DNA of 64,000 nucleotides from Vreelandella nigrificans (GCF_002374315.1 NZ_NWUX01000002.1:237630-301629); one strand, 5' to 3'; shown: positions 24,759 to 44,755, numbered from the stretch's first letter. The notes: a model not told the origin generated them from the sequence alone. Numbers and translations are program-made.

Positions 24759-27287
24759 TTAGAAAATGGACTCTGCCGCTCCTGAGCCTTGGGAGCCACC
24801 TACCTCTTCCAGCTCACGGCTGATACGGCTAGGCTGATAATCAGGTAGGTGATCCCGGTGGAACAGTTCTGAGATACCGCCTGACTGACCATCCCGCAAG
24901 CGGCGTCCCGTTCCTGAATCTACTCGGAGAGACACAACGCTACTTGGGCGTTCAGGTATTGCCGATGGCTTGCCAGATAACGCATCACCCATAAACTCGA
25001 CCCAGATAGGCAGAGCAACGTTAGCGCCATACTCAGCAATGGTTTCGTTGCTGTCTTTACCCACCCATACGGTGGTAACTAGATCGCTATTAAAACCTGC
25101 GAACCAAGCATCACGCTGATTGTTAGTCGTACCGGTTTTACCTACGATATCGTCACGGTTAAGGCTAAGTGCTCCGCGTCCTGTTCCCGAGGTAATAACG
25201 TCGCGTAGCATATCGCGCAAAATATATACCGCAGCGGCATCAGCCACACGAGCTGCAACAGGGTACTCTTTGCCATCGATCTCAACAGTTTCTTGCCCTT
25301 CCGCACAGCTTGGACAAGCAACCTGAGGGGTTGCCTCGTCAATCAGTTCATTGTCATCGTTACGCGTTACGCGTTGAATAAACCAGGGCGCAACTTGGAA
25401 GCCACCGTTGGCAATGACTGCATAGGCATTGGTCATTTCCATCGGAGTTAAGTCGGCACTGCCTAGGGCTAACGATAGCCCACGGGGAAGTCGGCTGGGG
25501 GCAAACCCAAAGCCTTCTAAATAGTTAATTGTGTGATCCAGCCCCATGGTCTGTAGAACACGAATCGTCACTAGGTTGCGTGAGCGGGCAAGGGCAGGGC
25601 GAAGGCGCATGGGACCCTGGAAGTCACGGCTAGAGTTAACAGGACGCCACAAAGAGCTACTGCCGTCATTCAGTACCACGGGTGAATCGTTCACTACACT
25701 TGCGGCGTTCATTTCACCATCTTCCAATGCCGCTAGGTAGATAAACGGCTTAAAGATGGAGCCTGACTGACGCTGGGCTTGAACGGCGCGGTTGAACTTG
25801 CTGGCGTTAAAATCAAAGCCACCTTGCAAGGCTAGAATAGCCCCTGTACGTGGGTCTTGAGCCACCAGCGATCCTTCGGCGTCAGGTCGCTGAGATAAGC
25901 GTACGCTGCCATCTTCATTTACAACGACGCGCACCAGATCTCCGCGCACGGCAATTTGGTCGGCTGAGCTAGGCTCTGCCCCCCGGCTGCGCGGGCTTAA
26001 ATATTGGCGGGCCCAGCTTAGTCCGCTCCAGTCAATGGTGTGTAGCTCGCCGCCTCGCACAAGTACTTTCATTTCACGGCCACTACTTTCTACCACAATA
26101 GCAGCGCGTAGCAGGCCGTAGTTAGGTGTACGCTCAAGTACTTGTAGCCAGTTGCTGACATCGCCATCAATGCCTGCAATTTCCGTTTGGCTGCGCTGGG
26201 CTGCCTGGCGGGCCGTTTGACGGATTTCAGGGGACTCTGCAAGCTCTTCTTCCAAACCCTGTGTGGCTGTCTGCTCTTGGGCCTCTACCAAGCTTGAGGC
26301 GATGTCGCGCTGCTCTGGCCCACGCCAGCCATGGCGGAGGTCATAGGCAATCAGGCCATTAGCTAATGCCTGGCGAGCGAACGGCTGTAGTTCGCTGTCG
26401 ATCGTTGTGTAGATACGATAACCGCCGGTATAGGCCGTATCGCCAAAGCGCTCGATTGCATATTGGCGAGCCATCTCAGACACATAAGCGGCATCAACTT
26501 CCGTTTGGGTAAAGTGACGGCGGGCAGTAACCGGCGCTTGAACCGCCTCCTGGTACATCTCATCGTCGATGTAGCCAAGCTCGCGCATGCGGAAGAGTAT
26601 CCAGTTACGACGTATCAAGGAGCGCTCAGAGTTAGCCAGGGGGTTAAACGCAGAGGGCGCTTTCGGTAGCCCTGCTATCATGGCGGTCTCCGCTAGGGAT
26701 AACTCAGCCAGCGGCTTGTCGTAATAGGTTTCTGAGGCAGCCGCGATGCCATATGCACGGTTACCGAGAAAGATTTTGTTAACGTAAAGTTCAAAAATCT
26801 CTTCTTTACTGAGTAACTTCTCCATCTGCAGGGCAAGCAGGATTTCACGGATTTTCCGAGTGAAGGTTTGATCCAGCGTTAACATGTAGTTACGTGCGAC
26901 CTGCATGGTAATGGTGGAGCCACCCGACTGAATCGTACCGCCGCTTTGGACCAGCTCTACGGCGGCCCTTGCCAAGCCACGTGGGTCAACACCAGCATGA
27001 TCGAAGTAATTGGTATCCTCGGCAGCAACCAATGCATTGATCATATCCTGAGGGATTTCATCAAAATCGATTGCCATACGGCGCTCTTCGCCAAACTCAC
27101 CAATTAGTTTGCCGTCATTGGTGAAGATGCGTAGCGGTGTGTGCAGCTCGAAATCCTGCAGTTGCCGCACGTCGGGCAGCCCCGGTGAGAAGTAAATGGC
27201 CGCGCCTACCACTGCTAGCGCAGCAGCTCCTATCAGCGCAACGATCAGTGAAAACAGCGACAGGATGAGGGTTCGAAAAAACTTCAT
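24759..27287 (-). CDS. mrcA: Penicillin-binding protein 1A
   Basis: 842-residue bifunctional peptidoglycan synthase. A short cytoplasmic start and one membrane anchor (residues about 5-30) are followed by the glycosyltransferase domain with EDTNYFDHAGVDPRG and GGSTITMQVARN. After an OB-like insert comes the transpeptidase domain with Ser-x-x-Lys in SGSIFKPF, SRN in LARSRNLV and KTG in VGKTGTTNNQRDAWF. The start at 27287 gives a short N terminus before the anchor; the frame is open another 15 codons. Divergent from pilM, an arrangement conserved in gammaproteobacteria. Full length. Confidence 0.95.
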   Translation of the reverse strand: MKFFRTLILSLFSLIVALIGAAALAVVGAAIYFSPGLPDVRQLQDFELHTPLRIFTNDGKLIGEFGEERRMAIDFDEIPQDMINALVAAEDTNYFDHAGVDPRGLARAAVELVQSGGTIQSGGSTITMQVARNYMLTLDQTFTRKIREILLALQMEKLLSKEEIFELYVNKIFLGNRAYGIAAASETYYDKPLAELSLAETAMIAGLPKAPSAFNPLANSERSLIRRNWILFRMRELGYIDDEMYQEAVQAPVTARRHFTQTEVDAAYVSEMARQYAIERFGDTAYTGGYRIYTTIDSELQPFARQALANGLIAYDLRHGWRGPEQRDIASSLVEAQEQTATQGLEEELAESPEIRQTARQAAQRSQTEIAGIDGDVSNWLQVLERTPNYGLLRAAIVVESSGREMKVLVRGGELHTIDWSGLSWARQYLSPRSRGAEPSSADQIAVRGDLVRVVVNEDGSVRLSQRPDAEGSLVAQDPRTGAILALQGGFDFNASKFNRAVQAQRQSGSIFKPFIYLAALEDGEMNAASVVNDSPVVLNDGSSSLWRPVNSSRDFQGPMRLRPALARSRNLVTIRVLQTMGLDHTINYLEGFGFAPSRLPRGLSLALGSADLTPMEMTNAYAVIANGGFQVAPWFIQRVTRNDDNELIDEATPQVACPSCAEGQETVEIDGKEYPVAARVADAAAVYILRDMLRDVITSGTGRGALSLNRDDIVGKTGTTNNQRDAWFAGFNSDLVTTVWVGKDSNETIAEYGANVALPIWVEFMGDALSGKPSAIPERPSSVVSLRVDSGTGRRLRDGQSGGISELFHRDHLPDYQPSRISRELEEVGGSQGSGAAESIF

Positions 27288-27481
27288 GAACAGTGGGCAC
27301 CCGTGGAAAGAAGAAGTAGGTACGGCATCCAAAGGGCCGTATTACGCAGTTTGGCTGCCATTATAGGAAGGTGAGGCAGCGGCCACCAGTGTTGATATGT
27401 CGTAAAGCCACTCACGTGTGACTTAACTAAAAATCATGTAACCTCGGAATTCGCAAGATTGGCAGGCGGAGCCGAACCTAT

Positions 27482-28543
27482 ATGCGCTTACTTAAACCCT
27501 CTAAAGGGTTGATTGGTGTCGATATTACCTCGGCGGCCGTCAAGCTGTTAGAGCTAAAGCAGTGTAGCGATACTTACCAGGTAGAAAGCTATGCAGTGAA
27601 GTCGCTACGTGAGGGTGCCGTGGTAGAACGTCGCGTACGCGATATACACGAAGTAGCACGTGTGCTGCGTCAAGCGATAGAGCATGCAAAGCCTTCTACG
27701 CGTAAGGCGGCTGTGGCAGTGCCTGCAAGCGCAGCTATTACAAAAACACTCATGTTTCCCATATCGCTAAGCGAAGATGAAATTGAGGAGCGCATTACTG
27801 CCGAATCCGACCGCCATATTCTTTTTCCGTTCAATGAAGTGGTATTTGATTTTCAGTGCCTGGGACCTGCGCCGTTTGATGCTGACCAGCAGCAAGTGGT
27901 GTTAGTGGCATGTCATCAGCAGGATGTGGCTCGGCTTGCCGAAACCATAGAGCGTGCTGGTCTAGAACCCGCGGCTGTGGATGTAGAAACATTTGCTATG
28001 GCACGCACGTTGGCTGAGTTGCGCCGCCCGCTAAGCGTCGATAATGACCTGAATGTGTGTGTTGGGTTAGTAGATATAGGCGCCAATACGAATACGTTTC
28101 ACGTGGTGCGTGGAGGGCGAACTATTTACAGCCGCGATACAGCATTTGGCGGATGCCAGCTTACTGATGCTATTCGCGATCGCTATGCAATGAGTCATGC
28201 AGAAGCCGAGTTAGCAAAAAAGCGTGGCGGCTTACCTGAAGATTACCAGGACGTTGTGCTTAACCCGTTTGTGGAAACTGTGGTGCAACAGGTAGGGCGT
28301 TCACTGCAGCTTTACTATACGACAGGCCGCCAGCATGAGGTGAAGTACATAGTGTTAACCGGTGGCATTAGCGTGATTCCTGGGCTTGCCGAGCGCATCG
28401 CGAAAAATAGCAGTTTGCCGGTGACCATTGCTAACCCTTTTCAGCGTATGCGGTTCAATAAACGGCTTGATGTACAAGCCCTAACCAATGATGCTCCCGC
28501 CATGTTAACTGCTTGCGGTTTGGCCATGAGGGTCGGCCTGTGA
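27482..28543 (+). CDS. pilM: Type IV pilus inner-membrane platform protein PilM
   Basis: 353-residue actin-like (FtsA-fold) cytoplasmic protein. It has LIGVDITSAAVKLLEL at the N terminus (phosphate 1 loop), VGLVDIGANTNTFHV in the middle and VLTGGISVIPGLAERI later, the three nucleotide-contact segments. PilM binds the N-terminal tail of PilN and ties the PilNO frame to the extension and retraction motors. First gene of pilMNOPQ, divergent from mrcA; its stop overlaps the pilN GTG. Confidence 0.95.
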   Translation: MRLLKPSKGLIGVDITSAAVKLLELKQCSDTYQVESYAVKSLREGAVVERRVRDIHEVARVLRQAIEHAKPSTRKAAVAVPASAAITKTLMFPISLSEDEIEERITAESDRHILFPFNEVVFDFQCLGPAPFDADQQQVVLVACHQQDVARLAETIERAGLEPAAVDVETFAMARTLAELRRPLSVDNDLNVCVGLVDIGANTNTFHVVRGGRTIYSRDTAFGGCQLTDAIRDRYAMSHAEAELAKKRGGLPEDYQDVVLNPFVETVVQQVGRSLQLYYTTGRQHEVKYIVLTGGISVIPGLAERIAKNSSLPVTIANPFQRMRFNKRLDVQALTNDAPAMLTACGLAMRVGL

Positions 28544-29106
28544 GCATTCATATCAACCTATTACCTTGGCGTGAAGCCCGGCGCAAGCAGCGTACCCGTG
28601 CTTTTTACGGCACCATCCTCTTTCTATTGCTTTTGGGGCTGCTGCTGGGCTTGGCCGTTGCGCATTTTTATCAGCAGCAACTAGTCACTCAGCAGCAGCG
28701 CAATGATTATATCTCTACTCATATTGAGCGGCTAAATAGGGAAATTGCCGACGTGCATCGCTATCAGACTGATGTTAAGCAGCTAGGTGAACAACTGAGC
28801 TTATTTCATATGCTACATAGTGAGCGGGTTAACACCGTTCAGTTATTCAATGAATTGGCGGAAAGCATTGCTGATGGAGTTGTTTATCAGCGCCTAAGTC
28901 GCAGTGGACAGCTGATTAGTTTATCTGCTGTAGCGGGCAACGACCGGCAAGTGTCGGAGCAACTACGTACTATCGCCAGTATGCCAGGGTTGGGAGTTCC
29001 GGTGCTTTCGGAGGTGGCAATTGGGCTGGGTGGCAGCGAGCGGGTTTTCCAGTTCGATGTGACTCAATTGACAGATGAGGCCGCTGCGCAGGAGGCGCTG
29101 CGATGA
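28540..29106 (+). CDS. pilN: Type IV pilus alignment protein PilN
   Basis: 188 residues. The N-terminal cytoplasmic tail INLLPWREARRKQ is the conserved PilM-binding motif. It is followed by one membrane segment (LFLLLLGLLLGLAVAHF), a coiled coil and a ferredoxin-like domain. The GTG start at 28540 overlaps the pilM stop (GTGA) and has GAGGGT upstream; the longer frame from 28513 would add residues before the conserved tail. The stop overlaps pilO. Confidence 0.93.
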   Translation: MSIHINLLPWREARRKQRTRAFYGTILFLLLLGLLLGLAVAHFYQQQLVTQQQRNDYISTHIERLNREIADVHRYQTDVKQLGEQLSLFHMLHSERVNTVQLFNELAESIADGVVYQRLSRSGQLISLSAVAGNDRQVSEQLRTIASMPGLGVPVLSEVAIGLGGSERVFQFDVTQLTDEAAAQEALR

Positions 29107-29747
29107 GCTGGAATCGTGAGCGCTGGCGTGATGAATGGCAACGCTTACAAAGCGTTGATTGGCAGGCGTTGGATATTACCGAAGCAGGAGAGTGGCCTTC
29201 GTTGCTTAAAGGACTGTGTGGGGTGCTCGCCTTTTTGATGATGTCGGGAGGCGTCAGCTGGTGGCTGGTAGGAGAAAAGCGCGACCAGCTAGTCATTGAG
29301 AAGCGCCAGGAAGTGCGCTTATTGAACGAGTATCGTAGTAAAGCCTCGGAGGTCGCCTTTCTGCCAGATATACGCAGCCAACTGGAAACGTTGGAAGAGC
29401 AGATGGTACTCATGCGTTCAATGTTGCCCACCAGTGCAGAAATACCTTCGCTATTAGATAGCATCAGTGATGCTGCAGTGGATAACCGGCTGACTATCGA
29501 AGCCATCCGCTTAAGACCAGCGGTTAGCCAGGCCCACTATGTAGAGCACCCGCTGGATATTCAAGTGCTCGGAGGCTACCACCAGCTGGCACAATTTTTA
29601 TCGGATATCAGTCAATTAGCGCGTATCGTCACGCAGCATGATTTAACGCTCGCGCCTGTAGAGCCACAGGGCGAGATGCTGCGGCTTTCTCTACTTGCCC
29701 GTACGTATAGCTATAGAGAGAGCGTTGATGAGGGGAGCACGCTATGA
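29103..29747 (+). CDS. pilO: Type IV pilus alignment protein PilO
   Basis: 214 residues with a cytoplasmic start, a single membrane segment (about 40-60: LCGVLAFLMMSGGVSWWLVG), a coiled coil, then a ferredoxin-like periplasmic domain (SLLDSISDAAVDNRL and GGYHQLAQFLSDISQLARIV). PilO forms heterodimers with PilN and connects to the PilP-PilQ complex. ATGA overlaps join it to pilN and pilP. Confidence 0.93.
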   Translation: MSWNRERWRDEWQRLQSVDWQALDITEAGEWPSLLKGLCGVLAFLMMSGGVSWWLVGEKRDQLVIEKRQEVRLLNEYRSKASEVAFLPDIRSQLETLEEQMVLMRSMLPTSAEIPSLLDSISDAAVDNRLTIEAIRLRPAVSQAHYVEHPLDIQVLGGYHQLAQFLSDISQLARIVTQHDLTLAPVEPQGEMLRLSLLARTYSYRESVDEGSTL

Positions 29748-30265
29748 AGCGTTTTATGTTGGCGTGCTGTAGTACTGCCTTGGTAGCTTGCGGTGATGCG
29801 AACCTTGAGCAATTAGATACCACGTTGGCAGAAATTCGCCGTACTCCTGGGGGGCAAGTGCCAGCTATTGTCGCATCATTGCCAGATCCACAGCCTCTTC
29901 ACTATCAGCATGCTGAGGCACGAAGCCCTTTTCTTGCTCCTGAAATTGTAAGCAGCGCTGAACGCCTACTATTACCTGAAGCGAGTGAGTTTGTACCCGA
30001 TCTGCAGCGTGTAGCTGAGCCACTGGAGAGTTTTCAGTTACAGTCTTTACGGCTAGTTGGAACTCTAAGTATGGAAGGACGGCAGATGGCTCTCATCGCT
30101 ACTCCTGAGGGTAATGTGATCAATGTTCGAGCGGGAAACTACCTAGGTAACAATCATGGGCGAATTACTCGTATCGTCCCGCAGGAAGTTACCATTGTAG
30201 AGCGAGTATTTAGCCAACAGCAGGGATGGCAAGAGCGTAAAGCGGCGCTTGTCATTGATGAATAG
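29744..30265 (+). CDS. pilP: Type IV pilus lipoprotein PilP
   Basis: 173-residue lipoprotein. The signal sequence ends in the lipobox LVACG (Cys16). The C-terminal part (LRLVGTLSMEGRQMALIATPEGNVINVRAGNYLG) is the HR-like beta domain that contacts PilN/PilO and the secretin. Coupled to pilO by an ATGA overlap; pilQ follows directly. Confidence 0.92.
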   Translation: MKRFMLACCSTALVACGDANLEQLDTTLAEIRRTPGGQVPAIVASLPDPQPLHYQHAEARSPFLAPEIVSSAERLLLPEASEFVPDLQRVAEPLESFQLQSLRLVGTLSMEGRQMALIATPEGNVINVRAGNYLGNNHGRITRIVPQEVTIVERVFSQQQGWQERKAALVIDE

Positions 30266-30294
30266 CCTTGTCTACTTGTTACTGGATGCTGCCT

Positions 30295-32316
30295 ATGGAA
30301 GCCACGCTTCTGAGAATTACACTGCTATTGTTAGCTCTAACACCATCGTTCAGCTTGGCATCGGTGCTGACGAATATGGATGTACGCCAAACTAGTAGTG
30401 GAGAAACGGAGTTAGTACTGCAATTTAGTGGCGGTGTCGCTGAAATGAATGGCTATCGCTTGGATGCGCCGCCGCGTTTAGCCCTGGATTTAGCTGATAC
30501 CCAGAGTGGCTTGGCTCAGCGTCGAGTAGATGTGGGTAGTGGTGGTGTTGAGCGAATTACAGCGCTTGAGGGTAGTGGTCGTACTCGTCTTGTGGTCGAT
30601 TTAAACGAACCTCTTGAGTACCGCTCCCGCGTGGAGGGTAGCCAGCTGAGAATTACCCTAGGGGTATCCAGTACTAATGGTCCGGTGGATGCACGAGCAA
30701 CTGCCCAAGGGCCCCGCGTTGAACATATTGATTTCCAACGCGGCTCAAATGGGGCGGGGCTACTGCTGGTGACCTTTGACCGTGGAGGTGTCGTGAGTAA
30801 CGTGCGCGAAGCCAGTGGTGGACGAGTGATTGCTGAGCTGCGTGACGTTGACCTGCCCGCTGCGCTGAATCAGGTTTATGACGTGACGGATTTTGCTACG
30901 CCTATTAGTCGCATTACGCCGCGTATTGGCCAGCGTGGTACGTCGCTAGAGCTACAAACCAGCGGCGCTTATGCAATGATTTCGTCACAAAGTGATCAAA
31001 CGTTAACCATTGAAGTACAGCCTGTTAGCCAAGCTCCCCTGCAGGTAGGGGAGCAACAAGGCGATAGCTATACTGGTAAGCGACTAAACCTCAACTTTCA
31101 CGATGTTGAGGTACGCGCTGTACTGATCACGCTTGCGGAATTTATGGGGCTTAATCTGGTAGCAAGTGACAGCATCACTGGACGAGTCACACTCAATTTA
31201 AACGAAGTACCTTGGGACCAGGCGCTGGCGTTGATTCTGCAAAGCCAGGGGCTATCCAGTCATAAGCAGGGTAATGTGATTGTCGTTGCTCCTGCCAGTG
31301 AGCTGGCGGCTAGAGAGCGTCAGGAAATTGAAATTCGTAATCAGCGCGAAACGTTATCCCCGTTGGTCTCCGAGTTTATTGAAGTGAAGTATGCTCGCGC
31401 CGAAGATCTTGCTCAGTTGCTGCGTGGCGGAGATGGCTATGGCTTATTGACCGAGCGCGGTCGTGTTAGTGTCGATAAACGCACCAATATATTGGTAGTT
31501 CAGGATACTGCTGAGCAAGTGCGTGACATTGCCCGTACCCTGGAACGTCTCGATGTGGCGGTGCGTCAGGTGCAAATAGAAGCGCGCATTGTTATTGCCC
31601 GAGATACTGCCTCCCGAGAACTGGGAATTAACTGGGGGGCGTCCAGTACACGAGGGTTTCAAGAAAATGAGGCTGGTGGTTTTGAAGGGCGTAACATCAA
31701 CCCGGGTGGTTTAAATCGTGCTATGGGTGGGTTAGCAGTAGATCTGGGCTCAATGGGGGCTGCAAGTACGGGCTTTAGCTTTGGCTACCTATCCGGTGAT
31801 ATATTGCTAGATCTGGAGCTGCGTGCGCTGGAAAGTGAGGGCAAAAGCCAGACAATTTCACAGCCTCGGGTAATTACCGCCAACCAGCGTACAGCCATAA
31901 TTCGGCAAGGGGAGGAGCGCGCCTTCCAAAGCGTTGACTCCCAGGGGAATCCTGACACTGAGTTTAAAGAAGCAGAGCTTTCCCTGGAAGTAACACCGCA
32001 AATCACCCCCGATAATCGCATTATCATGGATCTGGTGATTAAAAATGACAGTTTCCGCGAGAGCGAGTTTGGCGGCGAGCCACCCATTGACACCAACCAG
32101 ATTGAGACCCAAGTACTGGTGGATAATGGTCAAACGGTGGTGCTAGGCGGTATTTTAACCACAGAGCAGTTGAGCCAAATTGCCAAAACGCCACTATTAG
32201 GTGATTTGCCGATGATTGGTCGACTATTCCGCTATACCGAAGAGAGCAATGAAAAGGTAGAGTTATTGGTCTTTATCACTCCACGACTACTTGACGACGG
32301 TTTGGCGATTCGCTGA
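30295..32316 (+). CDS. pilQ: Type IV pilus secretin PilQ
   Basis: About 673 residues. A signal peptide ([19 protein letters not shown]) precedes two AMIN domains (about 25-115 and 130-240), an N0/STN-type domain ([20 protein letters not shown]), an N1 domain, and the secretin channel domain with [17 protein letters not shown] and the closing GGILTTEQ segment. It forms the outer-membrane pore for pili. The exact start is uncertain: TTG 30268, ATG 30286 and ATG 30295 are all in frame and none has a strong ribosome binding site; I chose the ATG nearest the signal peptide. Its stop overlaps aroK. Confidence 0.93.
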   Translation: MEATLLRITLLLLALTPSFSLASVLTNMDVRQTSSGETELVLQFSGGVAEMNGYRLDAPPRLALDLADTQSGLAQRRVDVGSGGVERITALEGSGRTRLVVDLNEPLEYRSRVEGSQLRITLGVSSTNGPVDARATAQGPRVEHIDFQRGSNGAGLLLVTFDRGGVVSNVREASGGRVIAELRDVDLPAALNQVYDVTDFATPISRITPRIGQRGTSLELQTSGAYAMISSQSDQTLTIEVQPVSQAPLQVGEQQGDSYTGKRLNLNFHDVEVRAVLITLAEFMGLNLVASDSITGRVTLNLNEVPWDQALALILQSQGLSSHKQGNVIVVAPASELAARERQEIEIRNQRETLSPLVSEFIEVKYARAEDLAQLLRGGDGYGLLTERGRVSVDKRTNILVVQDTAEQVRDIARTLERLDVAVRQVQIEARIVIARDTASRELGINWGASSTRGFQENEAGGFEGRNINPGGLNRAMGGLAVDLGSMGAASTGFSFGYLSGDILLDLELRALESEGKSQTISQPRVITANQRTAIIRQGEERAFQSVDSQGNPDTEFKEAELSLEVTPQITPDNRIIMDLVIKNDSFRESEFGGEPPIDTNQIETQVLVDNGQTVVLGGILTTEQLSQIAKTPLLGDLPMIGRLFRYTEESNEKVELLVFITPRLLDDGLAIR

Positions 32317-32894
32317 TGCAGGATTTACCTAATCTTTTTTTAATTGGTCCCATGGGGGCTGGTAAAAGCACGATAGGTCGCCTGTTGGCGGCAGAACTAT
32401 CGCGCCCGTTTTACGACAGCGATCATGCCATACAGGATCGTTGCGGAGCCGATATACCCTGGATTTTTGATGTCGAGGGTGAGCCAGGTTTCCGTCAGCG
32501 TGAAATTCAGATGATTGACGAGCTTACCCAGCTGCCTGAGGTGGTGGTAGCTACCGGCGGCGGCGCAGTGCTGCGAGAGGAAAATCGCCGCGCCCTGCGC
32601 GAGCGTGGCACGGTTGTGTATCTGATGACCACCGTAGAGCAGCAGCTTAAGCGCACAGCCAAGGACCGTAATCGACCACTGCTGCAGTGCGCCAATCGTG
32701 AGCAGGTGCTGAATGATATGTTTGCTGCCCGTGACCCGCTTTATCGCGCTACGTCGGATATTACCGTGCGCACCGATCGGCGCAGTCCTCGAGCCGTGGT
32801 GAATGAAATATTGCGCCGTGTGTACCGCTTGGTTGACCCGCTGGAAGCCGCCGGGGTGTTAAATAAACTTCAGAATAAGAAGGTGTCGCAATGA
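32316..32894 (+). CDS. aroK: Shikimate kinase
   Basis: 192 residues. P-loop [12 protein letters not shown] at the N terminus, the shikimate-binding Asp in DSDHAIQ and Arg in FRQRE, and GGGAVLRE. The enzyme phosphorylates shikimate at the 3-hydroxyl. About 20 residues longer than the E. coli protein at the C terminus. The ATG overlaps the pilQ stop and its own stop overlaps aroB, so shikimate synthesis is transcriptionally tied to the pilus operon, as in other gammaproteobacteria. Confidence 0.95.
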   Translation: MQDLPNLFLIGPMGAGKSTIGRLLAAELSRPFYDSDHAIQDRCGADIPWIFDVEGEPGFRQREIQMIDELTQLPEVVVATGGGAVLREENRRALRERGTVVYLMTTVEQQLKRTAKDRNRPLLQCANREQVLNDMFAARDPLYRATSDITVRTDRRSPRAVVNEILRRVYRLVDPLEAAGVLNKLQNKKVSQ

Positions 32895-33997
32895 CTGAGA
32901 CGGTAACCCCCCAGCGTACGTTGACGGTAGCGCTTGGTGACCGCAGCTACCCTATCCATATTGGGGTGGGGCTTTTGCAGCAGGCTAACGTGCTAATGCC
33001 TTATTTAGCCGGGCAGCAGGTGATGGTGGTGACGAATGACGCCATTGCACCGCTCTATCTAGAGACGTTATGCGCTACATTTCCAGATCACTTAGATGTG
33101 CGAACCGTTGTGCTTCCCGATGGGGAGCAGCATAAAACCATCGAGCAGGTTGGCCGTATTTGGGATGCGCTGCTTGAAGCAGGTTTTAATCGCCGCTGCA
33201 CTTTGATTGCGCTCGGTGGTGGGGTGATTGGAGATATGGTCGGTTATGCTGCGGCATCTTATCAACGCGGCGTCGCTTTTATTCAGGTGCCGACTACGTT
33301 GCTTTCCCAGGTAGACTCCTCTGTAGGTGGGAAGACGGGGGTTAACCATCCGCTCGGTAAAAACATGATCGGCGCTTTCTGGCAGCCTAAAGCGGTGTTG
33401 GTGGATACCGATACGTTAACCACACTGCCTAGCCGCGAGCTTTCAGCAGGGCTGGCCGAGGTGGTTAAGTACGGCTTGATTCGTGATGAAGCGTTTTTAA
33501 GCTGGTTGGAAGAAAACATGCAGGCGCTTCGTAACGTTGAACCTGTGGTTATCGCGGAAGCCATCGCCAAAAGTTGCCAGATCAAGGCGGATATTGTCGC
33601 TGAAGATGAAACCGAGCAGGGGGTGCGAGCGCTGCTTAACCTTGGCCACACCTTTGGGCATGCTATTGAAGCCCACCAAGGATATGGTAACTGGTTGCAT
33701 GGCGAAGCTGTCGGGGCGGGAATGTCCATGGCGGCCATGCTATCTCACCAATTGGGCTGGATTGATGATGCGGCGCTGGCAAGAGTTCAGGCTGTGATTG
33801 AAAGCGCAGGATTACCTCTGGCTGCCCCAGCAAATATGTCAGTGGATGATTTCTTAGTACGCATGCGTTTGGACAAGAAGAATATTGACGAAAAACTTCG
33901 CCTGGTGCTGCTAACTGCGCTAGGCGATGCTTGTGTTAGTGATGAGACACCCACCGCAACTCTGCGTGATTTGCTGCAACGCTACCCCCGTGACTAA
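32891..33997 (+). CDS. aroB: 3-dehydroquinate synthase
   Basis: 368 residues. NAD-binding [20 protein letters not shown], the substrate segment [20 protein letters not shown], and metal-binding Glu and His residues in [10 protein letters not shown] and HGEAVGAGM. Converts DAHP to 3-dehydroquinate, the second step of the shikimate pathway. Last gene of the pil-aro operon, with a terminator 22 bp after its stop. Confidence 0.96.
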   Translation: MTETVTPQRTLTVALGDRSYPIHIGVGLLQQANVLMPYLAGQQVMVVTNDAIAPLYLETLCATFPDHLDVRTVVLPDGEQHKTIEQVGRIWDALLEAGFNRRCTLIALGGGVIGDMVGYAAASYQRGVAFIQVPTTLLSQVDSSVGGKTGVNHPLGKNMIGAFWQPKAVLVDTDTLTTLPSRELSAGLAEVVKYGLIRDEAFLSWLEENMQALRNVEPVVIAEAIAKSCQIKADIVAEDETEQGVRALLNLGHTFGHAIEAHQGYGNWLHGEAVGAGMSMAAMLSHQLGWIDDAALARVQAVIESAGLPLAAPANMSVDDFLVRMRLDKKNIDEKLRLVLLTALGDACVSDETPTATLRDLLQRYPRD

Positions 33998-34018
33998 GCG
34001 TGAGCGCTCCTCAATGTC

Positions 34019-34045
34019 AAAAGCCCGCCGCGTGCGGGCTTTTTG
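34019..34045 (+). terminator. Terminator of the pilMNOPQ-aroKB operon
   Basis: AAAGCCCGC and GCGGGCTTTTT form a GC-rich stem with a short loop, followed by a run of T on the plus strand. Confidence 0.85.
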
Positions 34046-34445
34046 TTGCCTGTTTGGTTTGTGGGAGTGAGAATCTTTTGCATGTAATCCGTATGCCTTA
34101 TGCGCTATCGGCATGGCTTTTTTGGATGGCTTTAGACTAAAGTTCTATACTTCTATTTTTCCGTTTAAATATCGTTTTATTGCTTTGCAAGTGGTTGAAG
34201 TGTATGTGTTTTTTAAAATGTTGTGCATGTAAGGCTAGGATTTGACAAGGGTTTTTTGGGTTTTGTACGTCGTGAGAGATTGCGCAGGGCGTGGGCAAAT
34301 CGCTATGCTGAGCGGCCATTTCTTACAGTGGCGAATAGGGAAAGCTTCCCTTTTGGATGGGTTGACAACGGGTGTATAAAAAGAAAAACCCATAATTATA
34401 CCATATGTTCGCTGCTATTAAAATACGCTTATTAGGGGCACGCCC
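34046..34445 (+). other. Leader region of glutamate synthase
   Basis: 400 bp with no supported gene; AT-rich, with T-runs. Two TTGACA hexamers (34242 and 34362) occur, but neither has a good -10 at 16-18 bp. The best -10-like sequence is TATAAA at 34375-34380, with TTGGAT upstream, so a transcription start shortly before gltB is plausible. I see no clear leader peptide or riboswitch fold. Confidence 0.35.
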
Positions 34446-40341
<5,896 letters not shown>

Positions 40342-40351
40342 TAGTGAGGTT

Positions 40352-40380
40352 GGGGAAGTGCCCAAGCGGGCTACTTCCCC
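40352..40380 (+). terminator. Strong hairpin after gltD
   Basis: GGGGAAGTGCCC and GGGCTACTTCCCC form a stem of 12 bp with one bulge and a four-base loop, 10 bp after gltD. No T-run follows, so it could be a Rho-dependent pause site or a 3'-end stabiliser rather than a classical terminator. Confidence 0.45.
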
Positions 40381-40460
40381 GCCCAAGGCCTGCGTGAAGG
40401 TGCTGTGACTCCATCCATGGGGGCAACTTTTGTCATCTGACGGCCTGGGGCGGCGGAAAT

Positions 40461-40490
40461 GCCGGAAAAGCAGGCATCACTTTTTCCGGC
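40461..40490 (+). terminator. Second hairpin in the gltD-pyrG gap
   Basis: GCCGGAAAA at 40461-40469 pairs perfectly with TTTTCCGGC at 40482-40490 around a 12-base loop. Without a downstream T-run its role is open; it lies 60 bp before the pyrG promoter. Confidence 0.4.
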
Positions 40491-40550
40491 CATGACCAAA
40501 GATCCTCTCTTAGGTTTGGCTTTGGCATTGCCCATCAAGGGCAGTTCAAA

Positions 40551-40579
40551 TTGAGCCTTAAGGCGTATTCTGCTATTCT
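40551..40579 (+). promoter_or_regulatory. Sigma-70-type promoter for pyrG
   Basis: TTGAGC, 17 bp, then TATTCT. Spacing and hexamers fit sigma-70. Transcription would start near 40586, giving a leader of about 55 bases before the pyrG ATG. Confidence 0.5.
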
Positions 40580-40619
40580 GTCGTCCCATCCTGGTGTGGC
40601 TTTCTGTTACGCCTTTTGA

Positions 40620-43215
<2,596 letters not shown>

Positions 43216-43269
43216 TTGCGGTAATAAACGTAATACAATTGGACGCACCACCATCTATTAGACTTATAA

Positions 43270-44574
<1,305 letters not shown>

Positions 44575-44594
44575 GCGTATAAATGATGCTTGCG

Positions 44595-44634
44595 TGTAAG
44601 AGATCTCTCAAGATTTTGTAAGAGATCTCCTACA
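44595..44634 (+). promoter_or_regulatory. Tandem GacA/UvrY-type boxes
   Basis: TGTAAG-AGATCT-CTCAAG (44595-44612) and TGTAAG-AGATCT-CCTACA (44617-44634). The GacA consensus is TGTAAG-N6-CTTACA; the second copy differs at one base of the right half, the first is degenerate on the right. The copies are offset by 22 bp, two helical turns. They lie upstream of the GGA-rich RNA described below. Confidence 0.65.
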
Positions 44635-44729
44635 AATGCCGACGACATTCGCTCGAATTGGGTAAGAAAAAACGAAATTTTTCACTAATTTTAATTTAAG
44701 TGATTGTTATTTAAGGTGTTGTTAAAAAG

Positions 44730-44755
44730 AGGCGAGCCGATAAGGCTCGCCTTTT
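44730..44755 (+). terminator. Terminator downstream of enolase
   Basis: GGCGAGCC, loop GATAA, GGCTCGCC, then TTTT. It probably ends eno transcripts and insulates the sRNA promoter that follows. Confidence 0.75.

Noticed and set aside
34242..34247. TTGACA as a -35 for gltB.
   Set aside because: No acceptable -10 at 16-18 bp (the sequence there is GTACGT).
34223..34435. 70-residue frame before gltB.
   Set aside because: AT-rich leader, no ribosome binding site and no family resemblance.
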